DNA of 64,000 nt from Desulfosporosinus hippei DSM 8344 (GCF_900100785.1 NZ_FNCP01000026.1:1-64000); one strand, 5' to 3'. Shown: positions 24,611 through 33,867, counted from the stretch's first letter. Program-made: numbers and translations. The notes: a model not told the origin generated them from the sequence alone.

Positions 24611-25087
24611 ATGGCCAGAAAGTCTTACAACGAAAAACTTAATAGTTCTGGGGACTTGCCTAAGATTGAATTTATAGGTATTGATAATAAGATGGCTAAG
24701 GGTTTTGGATGCGGAAACATGCTTATCGCAGCTCCGAAGGAATATGACGAGGTAATGAAAAGGATCCCGGAGGGGAAGGTTATTACTTCCGATGGAATTA
24801 GAAATTACTTAGCTCTGAAGCATGAGGCTGACTTTACTTGTCATCTTACTGCAGGAATTTTTATCAACATTGCAGCAAATGCCTCACAAGAACGCGAAGC
24901 TTTGGGAAGCAAGGATATAACTCCTTTCTGGCGCACCTTGAAAAAAGGTGGGGAATTAAATGACAAGTACCCCGGGGGGATTGACCAGCAGAAAATGTTA
25001 TTAGAGTTGGAAGGGCATGAAGTAATCAAGAAAGGCAAGCGCTGCTTTGTAAAAGATTTTGAGAAGGTACTATTTAAGTTTTCATGA
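24611..25087 (+). CDS. MGMT-family (alkyltransferase-like) DNA-binding protein
   Basis: 158 aa. The pattern ARKSYNEKLNSSGDLPKIE, then MLIAAPKEYDEVMKRIPEGKVITSDGIRNYLA, then FWRTLKKGGELNDKYPGGID is a widespread family annotated MGMT, resembling the winged-helix DNA-binding half of O6-methylguanine methyltransferases. The active-site P-C-H-R motif is not seen, so methyl transfer is unlikely and a role in DNA or damage recognition is inferred. GGAGGGG favours ATG 24611 over GTG 24605. Confidence 0.83.
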   Translation: MARKSYNEKLNSSGDLPKIEFIGIDNKMAKGFGCGNMLIAAPKEYDEVMKRIPEGKVITSDGIRNYLALKHEADFTCHLTAGIFINIAANASQEREALGSKDITPFWRTLKKGGELNDKYPGGIDQQKMLLELEGHEVIKKGKRCFVKDFEKVLFKFS

Positions 25088-25155
25088 ATGTAGGACATTT
25101 CCAAGATCATCTTTGTTTTACGGTTATTTTTTAGCTTGTAATTGGAGGGGCCTTG

Positions 25156-25914
25156 ATGAACATTATAACAATCAGCCACGAAAATCTGGACAAAGAACAT
25201 ATCTGCTGTGCCATTTCGACTAATACAGATTCTCAGGTTTCTTCAAAGAAAGCATGGATGGCAGAGCGTTTCGCAGACGGTCTTGTATTTAAAAAAGGTG
25301 ACGTTAGGGGAAAAGTCTTTATCGAATATATCCCTGCCGAAAAGGCCTGGTGCCCTATAGAAGCACCGGGGTATATGTTCATTAACTGCCTTTGGGTTTC
25401 AGGTCAATTCAAAGGTCGAGGTGTATCTAATAAGCTTATAACTGAATGTATAAACGATAGTAAAAGCAAGGGGAAGAAGGGACTGGTTGCTCTTTCATCG
25501 AAAAAGAAAATGCCTTTTATATCCGACCCGAAATATTTAAAGTATAAAGGGTTTTTGTTAGCTGACACAGCTCAACCGTATTACGAGCTTATGTATCTTC
25601 CTTTTGAAGAGAATTATGAAAAGCCATGCTTTAAATCATGTGTAAAGAGCGCCAAAATTGAAGAACAAGGATTTGTGCTGTTTTATAGTAATCAATGTCC
25701 TTTTACAGAAAAATATGTTTGGTTGATTGCGGAGATAGCGGAAAGAAAAGGGATTGGATTTCGAGTAATTAAGCATGAAAACACTGAACAAGCCCAGAAT
25801 GCACCGTCACCATTTACAACCTATAGCTTATTTTACAATGGTAACTTTGTTACCAATGAAATCCTTTCAGATAAAAAGTTCGAAAAACTGTTGTCAAATC
25901 TGGGGGTAATATAA
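25156..25914 (+). CDS. GNAT acetyltransferase fused to a YoaP-like C-terminal domain
   Basis: 252 aa. Residues about 1-150 are GNAT-like: AWCPIEAPGYMFINCLWVSGQFKGRGVSNKLI holds the acetyl-CoA loop (FKGRGVSNK). After 165 a thioredoxin-like module GFVLFYSNQCPFTEKYVWLI carries one Cys, typical of the YoaP C-terminal domain. Members are common in spore formers and lack a proven substrate. GGAGGGG places the start at ATG 25156. A decayed acetyltransferase fragment follows directly. Confidence 0.85.
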   Translation: MNIITISHENLDKEHICCAISTNTDSQVSSKKAWMAERFADGLVFKKGDVRGKVFIEYIPAEKAWCPIEAPGYMFINCLWVSGQFKGRGVSNKLITECINDSKSKGKKGLVALSSKKKMPFISDPKYLKYKGFLLADTAQPYYELMYLPFEENYEKPCFKSCVKSAKIEEQGFVLFYSNQCPFTEKYVWLIAEIAERKGIGFRVIKHENTEQAQNAPSPFTTYSLFYNGNFVTNEILSDKKFEKLLSNLGVI

Positions 25915-25918
25915 TTAA

Positions 25919-26038
25919 AGGAATTGGTAAAAGTTTACTTGAACAGGCAAAAAAATAAAAAAACAACTGTATGTAGGAGCGTATAGTAAAAACCCCAATG
26001 CTCAGAAATTATATATTAATAATGGATTAAAACTGTAA
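25919..26038 (+). pseudogene. C-terminal remnant of a GNAT acetyltransferase
   Basis: Frame one reads KGIGKSLLEQAKK then stops within an A-rich run; a second frame resumes LYVGAYSKNPNAQKLYINNG then LKL and a stop. These are the acetyl-CoA loop and C-terminal helix of a GNAT. An indel in the poly-A tract near 25960 explains the shift. The 5' two-thirds are missing. Confidence 0.65.
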
Positions 26039-26109
26039 GTCAAGAAGTTCAAGAGGAAACAGGCGAGATGGTAATAAATAAGGTATTAGAACTGGATCTA
26101 AAGAATGAC

Positions 26110-26137
26110 AAAAGCTACCACCTAAGGTGGTAGCTTT
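26110..26137 (-). terminator. Terminator of ilvD
   Basis: AAAGCTACCACC (26111-26122) pairs with GGTGGTAGCTTT (26126-26137), loop TAA; read leftwards the stem is followed by T residues. Confidence 0.88.
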
Positions 26138-26151
26138 AATTAAAACTATTA

Positions 26152-27807
26152 TTAATTGTATTCTAAAATTGCGCCTCTGTTTCCTGAGGTTACTAAAGCT
26201 GCATATCTTGCCAAGTATCCGCTGGTGATTCTAGGTTTTCTCGGCTTCCAAGCTGATCTGCGTTTTTCAAGTTCTGTGTCACTGATGGCGAAATTAATAG
26301 TGTTAGCCATAATGTCAATTTGAATGATATCGCCCTCTTCGATCAAGGCAATATTACCCCCAACGGCTGCTTCAGGAGAAACATGACCAATAGCCGCCCC
26401 CCTGGTTGCACCGCTAAATCGTCCATCAGTAATTAGAGCGACACTTTCCCCTAGGCCACGCCCCATGATTGCTGAAGTAGGATTTAACATTTCCCTCATG
26501 CCCGGGCCGCCTTTCGGACCTTCATAGCGGATTACGACAACATCTCCAGGGACAATTTTCCCCGAGTTGATAGCTTCCATAGCATCTTCTTCACAGTCGA
26601 ATACTCTTGCCGGGCCTTGGTGCTTCAACATTTCCGGGGCCACGGCTGAACGCTTGACAACACAGGAATCAGGGGCTAAATTCCCCTTTAGTACAGCAAT
26701 CCCACCGGTCTTACTGTAAGGGTTTTCCACGGGCCTGATAATCTCACGATTTGTATTAATACAGCCCGAAATGTTTTCTCCCACAGTTTTACCTGAACAG
26801 GTAAGCAAATCTGTATTAACCAAACCGAGTTTGTTCAATTCATTCATGACAGCGTAGATTCCACCGGCTTCATCGAGTTCTTCAATAAAGTTATGCCCTG
26901 CCGGTGCCAGATGGCAAAGGTTGGGTGTCTTGTCAGAGATGTCGTTAGCGATATCGAGATTTAATTCAATTCCGCATTCGTGAGCAATTGCCGGAAGATG
27001 CAGCATACTGTTAGTGCTGCAGCCCAAGGCCATATCTAAGGTTAAGGCGTTTTCGAAGGCTTCTTTAGTCATAATATCTTTTGGACGAATATTCTTTTTC
27101 AGCAGTTCCATGATTTGCATGCCGGCGTGCTTAGCCAGTTGAATCCGTGCAGAATAAACTGCCGGGATGGTTCCATTACCCTTTAACCCCATCCCTAAGA
27201 CTTCGGTGAGGCAATTCATGCTGTTAGCTGTATACATTCCGGAGCAGGAGCCACAGGTAGGGCAACCCTTATTTTCATATTCCAGAAGTTTTTCTCTGGT
27301 GATTTTTCCTGCTTGAAATTCGGCGACAGCTTCCGAGACATTAGAAAAGCTAATTTTATGACCATCAACTTTACCGGCAAGCATAGGGCCACCACTGACA
27401 AATATAGTGGGGATATTTAGTCTTGCTGCAGCCATTAACAATCCGGGAACATTCTTATCACAGTTTGGAACCATTACTAAAGCGTCAAAGGCATGAGCCA
27501 ATGTCATGGCTTCAGTAGAGTCGGCAATTAATTCTCTAGTAACAAGGGAATACTTCATTCCTTGATGTCCCATAGCAAGTCCGTCACAGACAGCAATCGC
27601 AGGGAAAACAAGGGGCGTCCCGCCTGCCATGGCGACCCCTAACTTAACTGCGTCAACAATTTTATCCAGATTCATATGACCGGGAACAATGTCGTTTTTA
27701 GAACTAACTATACCGATTAAGGGACGTTCCATTTCTTCGTTGGTTAAACCCAACGCATTTAATAATGCACGGTGTGGCGAAGTTCTGGTTACTGCAGCAC
27801 TATTCAT
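26152..27807 (-). CDS. ilvD: Dihydroxy-acid dehydratase
   Basis: 551 aa, full length. Dehydrates 2,3-dihydroxyisovalerate and -methylvalerate to the 2-oxo acids in valine and isoleucine synthesis. Cysteines for the Fe-S cluster are in PNCDKN and CPTCGSCSG, with GCSTN further on; [11 protein letters not shown] and GRFSGATRG are conserved C-terminal motifs. It is alone and on the opposite strand to ilvE-leuB, unlike the usual operon. AAAGGGTG precedes the ATG. Its promoter region carries an octamer repeat. Confidence 0.97.
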   Translation of the reverse strand: MNSAAVTRTSPHRALLNALGLTNEEMERPLIGIVSSKNDIVPGHMNLDKIVDAVKLGVAMAGGTPLVFPAIAVCDGLAMGHQGMKYSLVTRELIADSTEAMTLAHAFDALVMVPNCDKNVPGLLMAAARLNIPTIFVSGGPMLAGKVDGHKISFSNVSEAVAEFQAGKITREKLLEYENKGCPTCGSCSGMYTANSMNCLTEVLGMGLKGNGTIPAVYSARIQLAKHAGMQIMELLKKNIRPKDIMTKEAFENALTLDMALGCSTNSMLHLPAIAHECGIELNLDIANDISDKTPNLCHLAPAGHNFIEELDEAGGIYAVMNELNKLGLVNTDLLTCSGKTVGENISGCINTNREIIRPVENPYSKTGGIAVLKGNLAPDSCVVKRSAVAPEMLKHQGPARVFDCEEDAMEAINSGKIVPGDVVVIRYEGPKGGPGMREMLNPTSAIMGRGLGESVALITDGRFSGATRGAAIGHVSPEAAVGGNIALIEEGDIIQIDIMANTINFAISDTELEKRRSAWKPRKPRITSGYLARYAALVTSGNRGAILEYN

Positions 27808-27843
27808 TATTTAAACACCCTTTCATTCTTGCTGTATGACTAT

Positions 27844-27872
27844 ATTATAGATTGTATGATGTCCAATGTCTA
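27844..27872 (-). promoter_or_regulatory. ilvD promoter
   Basis: On the minus strand: TAGACA (27872-27867), 17 nt, TATAAT (27849-27844). Five of six and six of six bases match the sigma-A consensus. Confidence 0.65.
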
Positions 27873-27880
27873 TAACTGAA

Positions 27881-27944
27881 AAAACAATAAAACAATAAAA
27901 CAATAAAACGATAAAACGATAAAACAATAAAACGATAATACTAT
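27881..27944. repeat. Octamer tandem repeat upstream of the ilvD promoter
   Basis: Seven successive AAAAC(A/G)AT units, then a degenerate one, beginning 9 bases upstream of the ilvD -35. Such AT-rich repeats can change copy number by slippage and can bend DNA. The rest of the 27808-28165 gap shows no gene. Confidence 0.75.
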
Positions 27945-28165
27945 AAAACCTAAGACTTAAGACCTAAACTTAAGAAAGGCAGGATAGCTCAATACTTAAT
28001 ATAAAATACAGTTGGCCAGAGTTAATAATATTAAAGGAAATTCCGGAGTGTTTCAAGAACATAATTAAAGAAAGTTTCAGCTTAAAAACACTTCATTTAT
28101 AGTGGTTTAAGGAGTTAAGCAGTAGGGATAGTTTAATCAATCCAGTGCGAGAGGATTTGAGCATA

Positions 28166-28780
28166 GTGGAAATAGACTTTTTGCTAAAAGGATTCATTTT
28201 GGGATTTTCTATTGCCGCGCCGGTTGGCCCAATAGGCATTTTGTGTATTAGACGTACTTTGGAATATGGGAGGATGTCAGGATTTTTGTCTGGGCTTGGT
28301 GCTGCGACAGCAGATGCTGCTTATGGTATGATAGCAGGGTTGGGATTAACTGTGGTCACAAGCTTTCTAATAGGGCACCAAGCATGGCTGAGGATAGTTG
28401 GCGGGATTTTTTTATGCTATCTCGGAATTCAAACGTTTATTAAAAGACCGACTGAAAATCCAACTTTAGTCAATAATTACGGTTTATTAGGCAATTATCT
28501 TTCAACATTCTTACTTACGCTTACCAATCCTATGACCATTATTGCATTTGTGGGGGTTTTTGCCGGATTAGGTCTTGGGACGAATAAATCTAGTTATCTT
28601 TCTTCATTTAGCTTAGTCTTGGGAGTGTTTCTCGGGTCGGGCTCGTGGTGGATGCTCTTAAGTTTTACGATAAACGTATTTCGGAAACGATTTAGTGCCT
28701 CCAGATTATTATGGGTCAATCGGGTATCAGGGTTAATCATTATTGTTTTTGGCCTAATAGCACTGATGACTTGGGAATAA
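28166..28780 (+). CDS. LysE/RhtB-family amino acid exporter
   Basis: 204 aa, six membrane helices. FLLKGFILGFSIAAPVGPIGILCIRRTLEYG is the LysE family signature including the AAPVGP segment; FLSGLGAATADAAYG and LTNPMTIIAFVGVFAG follow. Exports an amino acid or analogue. The start is not certain: GAGAGG (28149-28154) suits GTG 28166 (11 nt) better than TTG 28157 (2 nt). A longer frame is open from 28145. Confidence 0.87.
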   Translation: MEIDFLLKGFILGFSIAAPVGPIGILCIRRTLEYGRMSGFLSGLGAATADAAYGMIAGLGLTVVTSFLIGHQAWLRIVGGIFLCYLGIQTFIKRPTENPTLVNNYGLLGNYLSTFLLTLTNPMTIIAFVGVFAGLGLGTNKSSYLSSFSLVLGVFLGSGSWWMLLSFTINVFRKRFSASRLLWVNRVSGLIIIVFGLIALMTWE

Positions 28781-28881
28781 AGACATTGAATTCTTTCAAC
28801 AAGGCATAATTCCAGCGTTGAGTAAGAGTTTATTGCTGTGACCACTTTTTATTCATAATTTCTAAGACGGGAGGTTGTTGT

Positions 28882-29340
28882 ATGATTGTTCGTGAAATGA
28901 TTACCGAAGATATTCCACAGTTAGCACAGTTATATAAACAGTTTTGGAATGAAGAATCACGCATTGAAAAGATGTATGAAGGGCTTAAGAAATTACAAAA
29001 AAGTGGTTCCCACATTATGCTTAGTGCAGTTGAAGGCAATCAGTTAATGGGTTCTGTAATGGGAGTGATCTGTGGAGAGATATATGGAGATTGCCGGCCC
29101 TTTATGGTGTTGGAAAATATGATTGTTGATGAGTGTTGTAGAAATAATGGAGTTGGCAAACTACTGATTGCAGAGTTAGAAAAAAAGGGCATTGAAAAGA
29201 ACTGTTCTCAGATAATTCTTGTGACTGATCGTAACAGGATTGATGCTTGTAAATTTTATGAATCTGCAGGATATGATCCTAAAACTCATATGGGTTATAA
29301 AAAGAAACTAACGAATCCTGACGATCAGAAAATTGATTGA
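28882..29340 (+). CDS. GNAT-family N-acetyltransferase
   Basis: 152 aa. IVREMITEDIPQLAQLYKQF, MLSAVEGNQLMGSVMGVI, then FMVLENMIVDECCRNNGVGKLL with the acetyl-CoA loop (CRNNGVG), and NRIDACKFYESAGY. Substrate unknown. GGGAGG precedes ATG 28882. Isolated gene following the LysE exporter. Confidence 0.87.
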   Translation: MIVREMITEDIPQLAQLYKQFWNEESRIEKMYEGLKKLQKSGSHIMLSAVEGNQLMGSVMGVICGEIYGDCRPFMVLENMIVDECCRNNGVGKLLIAELEKKGIEKNCSQIILVTDRNRIDACKFYESAGYDPKTHMGYKKKLTNPDDQKID

Positions 29341-29446
29341 GTCTGAATTTTTCAAAATTATGGAAGACTATTGGATGACAGAATGATTTTTAATGTAAGT
29401 TATTCATAAAGAATGGCAACTACTGGGAGATTGAAGGGAGACGACT

Positions 29447-29974
29447 ATGAATTTAAAGTATGAGCTGAATAAGCAGGATCTAATTGATTTTAATATTTTC
29501 CATATTACCTATTCTAAATTGTCAAAGAGGTCGTTTTTTTTACAACGGTATATTCTCTCACTATCCTTTCTGATTTTACCCTTTATCCTGAGAAACTTTA
29601 GTACTATACCATTTGAGTATTGGCTAACTGTTTGTATATTGTTGTATTTATATTGGGTTGCATTTTTCCCTAAACGGATAAGGAAGATTGTCACAAGGAA
29701 AATCTCAAGGATGCTGGAACAAGGTAAAAACCAAAGTGTAATAGGAAGACACGACTTAACCCTATCGAACACGGGGATCGTTGATCTAAGTGAGAACAGT
29801 GAAGCAAAGACTCAGTATACTGAAATACATGATATTGTTGAAGACAAAGAACATATTTATATATATGTAAATGCCAATTCAGCACATATTATCCCGAATA
29901 GAATTTTTGAAAATCTGGATAAAAAGAATGAAGTATTGGCATTGTTAAAACAAAAGGGAAAATCAAACAACTAA
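29447..29974 (+). CDS. YcxB-like family membrane protein
   Basis: 175 aa. YELNKQDLIDFNIFHI at the N-terminus, two membrane helices (about 35-80), and a C-terminal soluble part with NTGIVDLSENSEAKTQYTEIHDIVEDKEHIYIYVN are typical of YcxB-like proteins. Function unknown. GGGAGACG precedes ATG 29447. The next gene, thpR, starts 21 nt after its stop and may be cotranscribed. Confidence 0.82.
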   Translation: MNLKYELNKQDLIDFNIFHITYSKLSKRSFFLQRYILSLSFLILPFILRNFSTIPFEYWLTVCILLYLYWVAFFPKRIRKIVTRKISRMLEQGKNQSVIGRHDLTLSNTGIVDLSENSEAKTQYTEIHDIVEDKEHIYIYVNANSAHIIPNRIFENLDKKNEVLALLKQKGKSNN

Positions 29975-29995
29975 TTATTCTTAAGGAGAAGATTT

Positions 29996-30541
29996 ATGAG
30001 ATTATTTATTGGGGTTGATTTGCCTGTTCAACTTAAAGAAGCCCTTGTTGAATTTCAGTCTGAGCTAAGAGCTTTTGGAGTTAGTGGGTTCTTCAAATCC
30101 CAGGATAACTTTCATATTACCTTAGAATTTTTAGGGGAAATAGACCCGGACAAAGTTATAACACTGTCCGAAGTAATCTCCCAGGTTGCCAGTGATTGTA
30201 ACCCTTTTGACTTAAATATCATTGGCTTAGGGGCATTCCCGTCTTTAAAGAGGCCTCATACCTTATGGACAACGGTCAATGGAGATTTAGATGAACTTCA
30301 TAAACTAAGGGATGAGCTGCATATCCAGCTGAAGGATAGGGGTTTTAGAGTAGAAGAACGCCAATTTAAACCCCATATTACCTTGGTATCACGACCTAAT
30401 TGTGACAACGTTGCAATGCAAGACGCTCTGTCAAGAAAAATTGGTGAGTTTTGGGTTTCTGAAATTGTTTTATTTGAGAGTAAGGCTATTAGCGGGAAGA
30501 GAGTCTATACCGATGTATTTAAAGCACGATTAGGAACTTAA
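29996..30541 (+). CDS. thpR: RNA 2',3'-cyclic phosphodiesterase
   Basis: 181 aa, 2H phosphoesterase. The two catalytic motifs are FHITLEFLG (His43 region) and HITLVSRP (about 127). Starts MRLFIGVDLPVQLKEAL, family-typical. It opens 2',3'-cyclic phosphates of RNA to 2'-phosphates. AAGGAGAAG precedes the ATG. The stop codon lies within the terminator hairpin described next. Confidence 0.92.
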   Translation: MRLFIGVDLPVQLKEALVEFQSELRAFGVSGFFKSQDNFHITLEFLGEIDPDKVITLSEVISQVASDCNPFDLNIIGLGAFPSLKRPHTLWTTVNGDLDELHKLRDELHIQLKDRGFRVEERQFKPHITLVSRPNCDNVAMQDALSRKIGEFWVSEIVLFESKAISGKRVYTDVFKARLGT

Positions 30542-30550
30542 TCGTGCTTT
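30521..30550 (+). terminator. Terminator overlapping the end of thpR
   Basis: AAAGCACGATTA (30521-30532) pairs with TAATCGTGCTTT (30539-30550), loop GGAACT. The thpR stop TAA (30539-30541) lies in the right arm, so translation to the end would disrupt the hairpin. Confidence 0.75.
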
Positions 30551-30567
30551 GATATAATCGCGCTTTG

Positions 30568-32136
30568 TCATAAGACCTGCCCATTTCTCGATAATAATTG
30601 GCCGGAATAGGTATTCTCTATAATTCCATCATTTAAGGCTACTCTGCCGTTAACAATTGTATACTTAACCCCTTTGCATACTGTCAAGGGGGTTTTATAG
30701 TTGATTTCATTATCTGTAGGATAATTGTAATTATTCATATCAATAATTGTGATATCAGCGGCTTTTCCTTGGCTGAGTGTCCCTCTATTACTTAAACGAA
30801 AATGTTCTGCCGGCAAAGAGGTAATCCTGCGAATAATCTCCTCAAGCTTGATGCTCCTTTCTCGGCACAAATTAATAAAAATTGGAAAGGCACCCTTTCG
30901 ATAGAGTTCGTACCAGGCAAAGGGATCGTCTATTTCTCCATTTACCTTATCTGAGCCCACCATCAAATACGGGTTGTGGGCTATCTTATCGGCATAAGGT
31001 GTTCCGGGAAAATCCTTTCGAATGAGTCCGCCCTGACAGAAGGTAATTTCTTTACGGTCATTATCTAAAAGTTCAAGGATGAGCTCATCGACACTTATCA
31101 TACGTTCTAAAGAGATTTCTTTTAACGTTCGATTTTCCAGGTCAGGGACGCCGGTGTTAACAATGGTTAGATTTTCCTTAGAGTATAATCTTTTTACTAA
31201 CTTTAGTTTTTCTTCAAAAGTTAGGAAATCTTTTGTCGTTAAATACTGAAACAATCTATCCTTACGTCGAAAATGCCCGCTGCTTTTTGGGATAGTATCG
31301 ACAGCTATCTCTAAGCCTTCTTTTCTGGCGTTTAATATCTCATCGAATCCTTCCGGACAGTTGGGGGTTAGATGGGATACCTGTACCCGTATGCCTGCAG
31401 CGATACCAATTTGGATTGCTTCTTTTACTGCTTCGAGGGTACCTAAATAGCTTCGGATATGAGAGGTATATATGCCATCGTATTTTTGCACTACTTTAGC
31501 ACATTTGACGATTTCATCAGTATCCGCATATTTGCTCGGGCTATAGGTTAGACCTGTCGATAGTCCTAAAGCCCCTTGCTCCATACCCTCTTCAAGTAGA
31601 CTAGCAATCTTAGTTTCTTCTTTGCCGGTCATTTTTCTATTTTTTGTATCCCCCATAATACTCCATCTAATAGTGCCATGTCCTAGAAGAAACCCCATGT
31701 TCAAATTTGACCCCTTGTTCTTGACAACATCTATATAGCCGGAAAAGTTTGTCCATGAAGGAAGGTTGAGCTTATTTCGTTCTTTTGTCTGATGCGAAAT
31801 GAGCCCTTTTTTTACCATGTAGCTATAAATATTATCTGCAGAATAGGGAGTTATAGAATGCCCACAGTTACCGTTAATTATGGTAGTAACCCCTTGACGC
31901 AAATACTCTTCGAATATACTACTTTGTAAAACTGTAAGCTCTTCATGGACGTGAGGATCAATGAATCCTGGACAGACGGTTAAGCCGGTAGCATTAATAA
32001 TTCTATCGGCTTGGCAATTTATAAGGGGGGAGATTGCAATGATTTTCCCTTTATTGACAGCGAGATCACTATTATATGCAGACCTTCCTGTACCATCAAT
32101 TATTGTTCCATTAGTTATTAAAAGATCACATTTCAT
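30568..32136 (-). CDS. N-acyl-D-amino-acid deacylase-like amidohydrolase
   Basis: 522 aa from ATG 32136. CDLLITNGTIIDGTGRSAY starts the small beta-domain, TVCPGFIDPHVHEE holds metal-binding His residues, TTIINGNCGHSI carries the conserved Cys, ALGLSTGLTYSP follows, and KAADITIID closes it. These are features of the D-aminoacylase/dihydroorotase superfamily. It probably removes acyl groups from D-amino acids. The frame opens at 32187 and a GAGGAG occurs near 32178, so a start further upstream cannot be ruled out; ATG 32136 lacks a good ribosome site but fits the family. Confidence 0.83.
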   Translation of the reverse strand: MKCDLLITNGTIIDGTGRSAYNSDLAVNKGKIIAISPLINCQADRIINATGLTVCPGFIDPHVHEELTVLQSSIFEEYLRQGVTTIINGNCGHSITPYSADNIYSYMVKKGLISHQTKERNKLNLPSWTNFSGYIDVVKNKGSNLNMGFLLGHGTIRWSIMGDTKNRKMTGKEETKIASLLEEGMEQGALGLSTGLTYSPSKYADTDEIVKCAKVVQKYDGIYTSHIRSYLGTLEAVKEAIQIGIAAGIRVQVSHLTPNCPEGFDEILNARKEGLEIAVDTIPKSSGHFRRKDRLFQYLTTKDFLTFEEKLKLVKRLYSKENLTIVNTGVPDLENRTLKEISLERMISVDELILELLDNDRKEITFCQGGLIRKDFPGTPYADKIAHNPYLMVGSDKVNGEIDDPFAWYELYRKGAFPIFINLCRERSIKLEEIIRRITSLPAEHFRLSNRGTLSQGKAADITIIDMNNYNYPTDNEINYKTPLTVCKGVKYTIVNGRVALNDGIIENTYSGQLLSRNGQVL

Positions 32137-32377
32137 TCCATAATCATCTTTATTCTTATCATCAATCTTATAATTACTCCTCAGCAAGTTTCACACTGAC
32201 ATTGATTCCTGCGTGTATTATATTATTCTGACCAATTACCGTCAACGCTGCATTCGGAAAAATGCAATCCTTGGCAAAACCTTATCGAGTTCAAAATATC
32301 TCTTTAAGTTTATATGTATTGGCATAATTCGGGGAACACTATGGCATGTCATTTAACGCAAAAAGGAGGATATTTTG

Positions 32378-33304
32378 ATGTCTGAAGAACTGAATGGTTT
32401 AAAAGATCACTATGAATTAGCAATTATCGGTTGTGGACCAGCTGGCTTATCTGCAGCTCTTAATGCCAAGATTCGTAATCGAGATTTTGTTTTACTAGGT
32501 TCGGAAGTATGTAGTCCCAAACTCTCCAAAGCTCCACAAGTTGACAACTGGCTTGGAACCCCAGAAATAGGGGGAGAGGAACTTCGTCAGCGCTTCCTGG
32601 ATCACGTGATGGAAAAAGACATCCCCATTAAGTATTTTAAAGTGACAAACATTTATCCCGGGCCGCCCTATACGCTTATGGGCAAAGATCAATCCTTTGA
32701 GGCTGATTCCGTGATTATTGCCACAGGGGTATCCGCTGAAAAGCTATTTCCGGGAGAAGCTGAATTATTAGGCCGTGGGGTAGGATATTGTGCTACATGT
32801 GATGGACCTCTTTACAAAGATAAACAAGTTGCTATTATTTCTTATAATCAAGAAGGGGAAGATGAAGCAAATTATATGGTGAATATTTGTTCGAAAGTTT
32901 ACTATATCCCCTATTACACTGATATTGTTAAAGTTGATTCTCGAGTTGAGATTAAAAAGGGTAAGGTTAAAGAAATCATTGGGAATCAAAAGGTGGAAAA
33001 GCTTGACCTTGGGAATGAACAATTGGAGGTTGAGGGCGTCTTTATCTTACGTGATACCTTACCTGCAGAACAACTAATCTCTGGTCTTGAAATGGAGGAC
33101 TCGGCGATTAAGGTTAATCATAAATTGGAGACAAGTATGCCGGGTTTATTTGCAGCAGGAGACTGTACAGGGCAGCCGTATCAATTGATTAAGGCAGCCG
33201 GAGAAGGAGGAACGGCTGCTTTGCAGGCAGTTAAATATTTAGATAGCTTAAAATCTACGAATCCTATTGATCAAACCTCTAATGAGGTTGTACCAATTCA
33301 CTAA
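32378..33304 (+). CDS. Thioredoxin reductase-like flavoprotein with degraded NADPH site
   Basis: 308 aa. FAD-binding GCGPAG (18-23) and the redox pair C138-A-T-C141 are intact, and the FAD C-terminal motif GLFAAGDCTG is present. The NADPH motif GGGxSA is missing: at about 151-165 it reads VAIISYNQEGEDEA, and the HRR that binds the phosphate is replaced by YIPYY. This fits ferredoxin-dependent flavin thioredoxin reductases of Clostridia and not NADPH enzymes. A disulfide substrate such as thioredoxin is expected. AAGGAGG serves ATG 32378 (a TTG at 32375 is closer). It has no thioredoxin gene beside it. Confidence 0.85.
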   Translation: MSEELNGLKDHYELAIIGCGPAGLSAALNAKIRNRDFVLLGSEVCSPKLSKAPQVDNWLGTPEIGGEELRQRFLDHVMEKDIPIKYFKVTNIYPGPPYTLMGKDQSFEADSVIIATGVSAEKLFPGEAELLGRGVGYCATCDGPLYKDKQVAIISYNQEGEDEANYMVNICSKVYYIPYYTDIVKVDSRVEIKKGKVKEIIGNQKVEKLDLGNEQLEVEGVFILRDTLPAEQLISGLEMEDSAIKVNHKLETSMPGLFAAGDCTGQPYQLIKAAGEGGTAALQAVKYLDSLKSTNPIDQTSNEVVPIH

Positions 33305-33310
33305 TCGATT

Positions 33311-33348
33311 AAAGCCGTTGGATGCAGATGATAGCAAACAGCGGCTTT
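33311..33348 (+). terminator. Weak terminator after the flavoprotein gene
   Basis: AAAGCCG (33311-33317) pairs with CGGCTTT (33342-33348); loop 24 nt; only a short T-run. Confidence 0.45.
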
Positions 33349-33362
33349 AGTCGTTCCAATAA

Positions 33363-33686
33363 CTATTTAGGACTTTTGAATATTGACCATATGGGCCAGC
33401 TTAGAATATCTTTGTTTTTTAATAAGTTGAGAGGAGAGTTATTACGGTTTTCTCTGAATACCTCTAGAAGGGTCTGGGTTATTGTTGAGATGCTTGGCAG
33501 AAGAGGAGGCAGTTCGGAATTTGTTGAACTGTTTTCCTTTTCTTTTGACTCCAAGGGTTGACTGATGAGTTCCGGTATTTTGTGCTCTGTGTTAGAAGAG
33601 TTTTCTTTTACCAACGGCTCGTAATCTGTGCTATCTATCTCCCTATTTTTCTTGAATAGCTTAATCGAATGATAGTCTCTATTCAT
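33363..33686 (-). CDS. Hypothetical polar protein
   Basis: 107 aa. MNRDYHSIKLFKKNREI, then a hydrophilic region rich in Ser, Asn, Glu, Lys and Pro, then SISTITQTLLEVFRENR and a terminal hydrophobic stretch. Probably mostly disordered. A strong AAAGGAG sits 8 nt before ATG 33686, so the start is well supported although a longer frame opens at 33722. I do not recognise it. Confidence 0.6.
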   Translation of the reverse strand: MNRDYHSIKLFKKNREIDSTDYEPLVKENSSNTEHKIPELISQPLESKEKENSSTNSELPPLLPSISTITQTLLEVFRENRNNSPLNLLKNKDILSWPIWSIFKSPK

Positions 33687-33806
33687 AGGAATTTGCTCCT
33701 TTCCAACAATAATAAAATCCATTATTTACTAATTAGGATATGTAAAATTACCTTCGATTGTTTATACAATCAGCAAATATGGTTTGTAACTGTTTTTCCA
33801 CGCAAA

Positions 33807-33846
33807 GAGGCCGATGTCAGCGAACTCTATCGTTGACATCGGCCTC
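33807..33846 (-). terminator. Strong hairpin downstream of the KPCP-repeat gene
   Basis: GAGGCCGATGTCA (33807-33819) pairs perfectly with TGACATCGGCCTC (33834-33846). It is a 13-bp stem 21 nt after the stop of the leftward gene; the T-run is weak. Confidence 0.7.
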
Positions 33847-33867
33847 AGTATGCCAATGGACTGGTAC

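Noticed and set aside
27881-27944. CRISPR-like array
   Set aside because: Eight-base units without spacers; simple sequence repeat only.
33322-33561. Rightward frame opposite the hypothetical polar protein
   Set aside because: The leftward frame has a strong AAAGGAG and a sensible start; the rightward one has neither.
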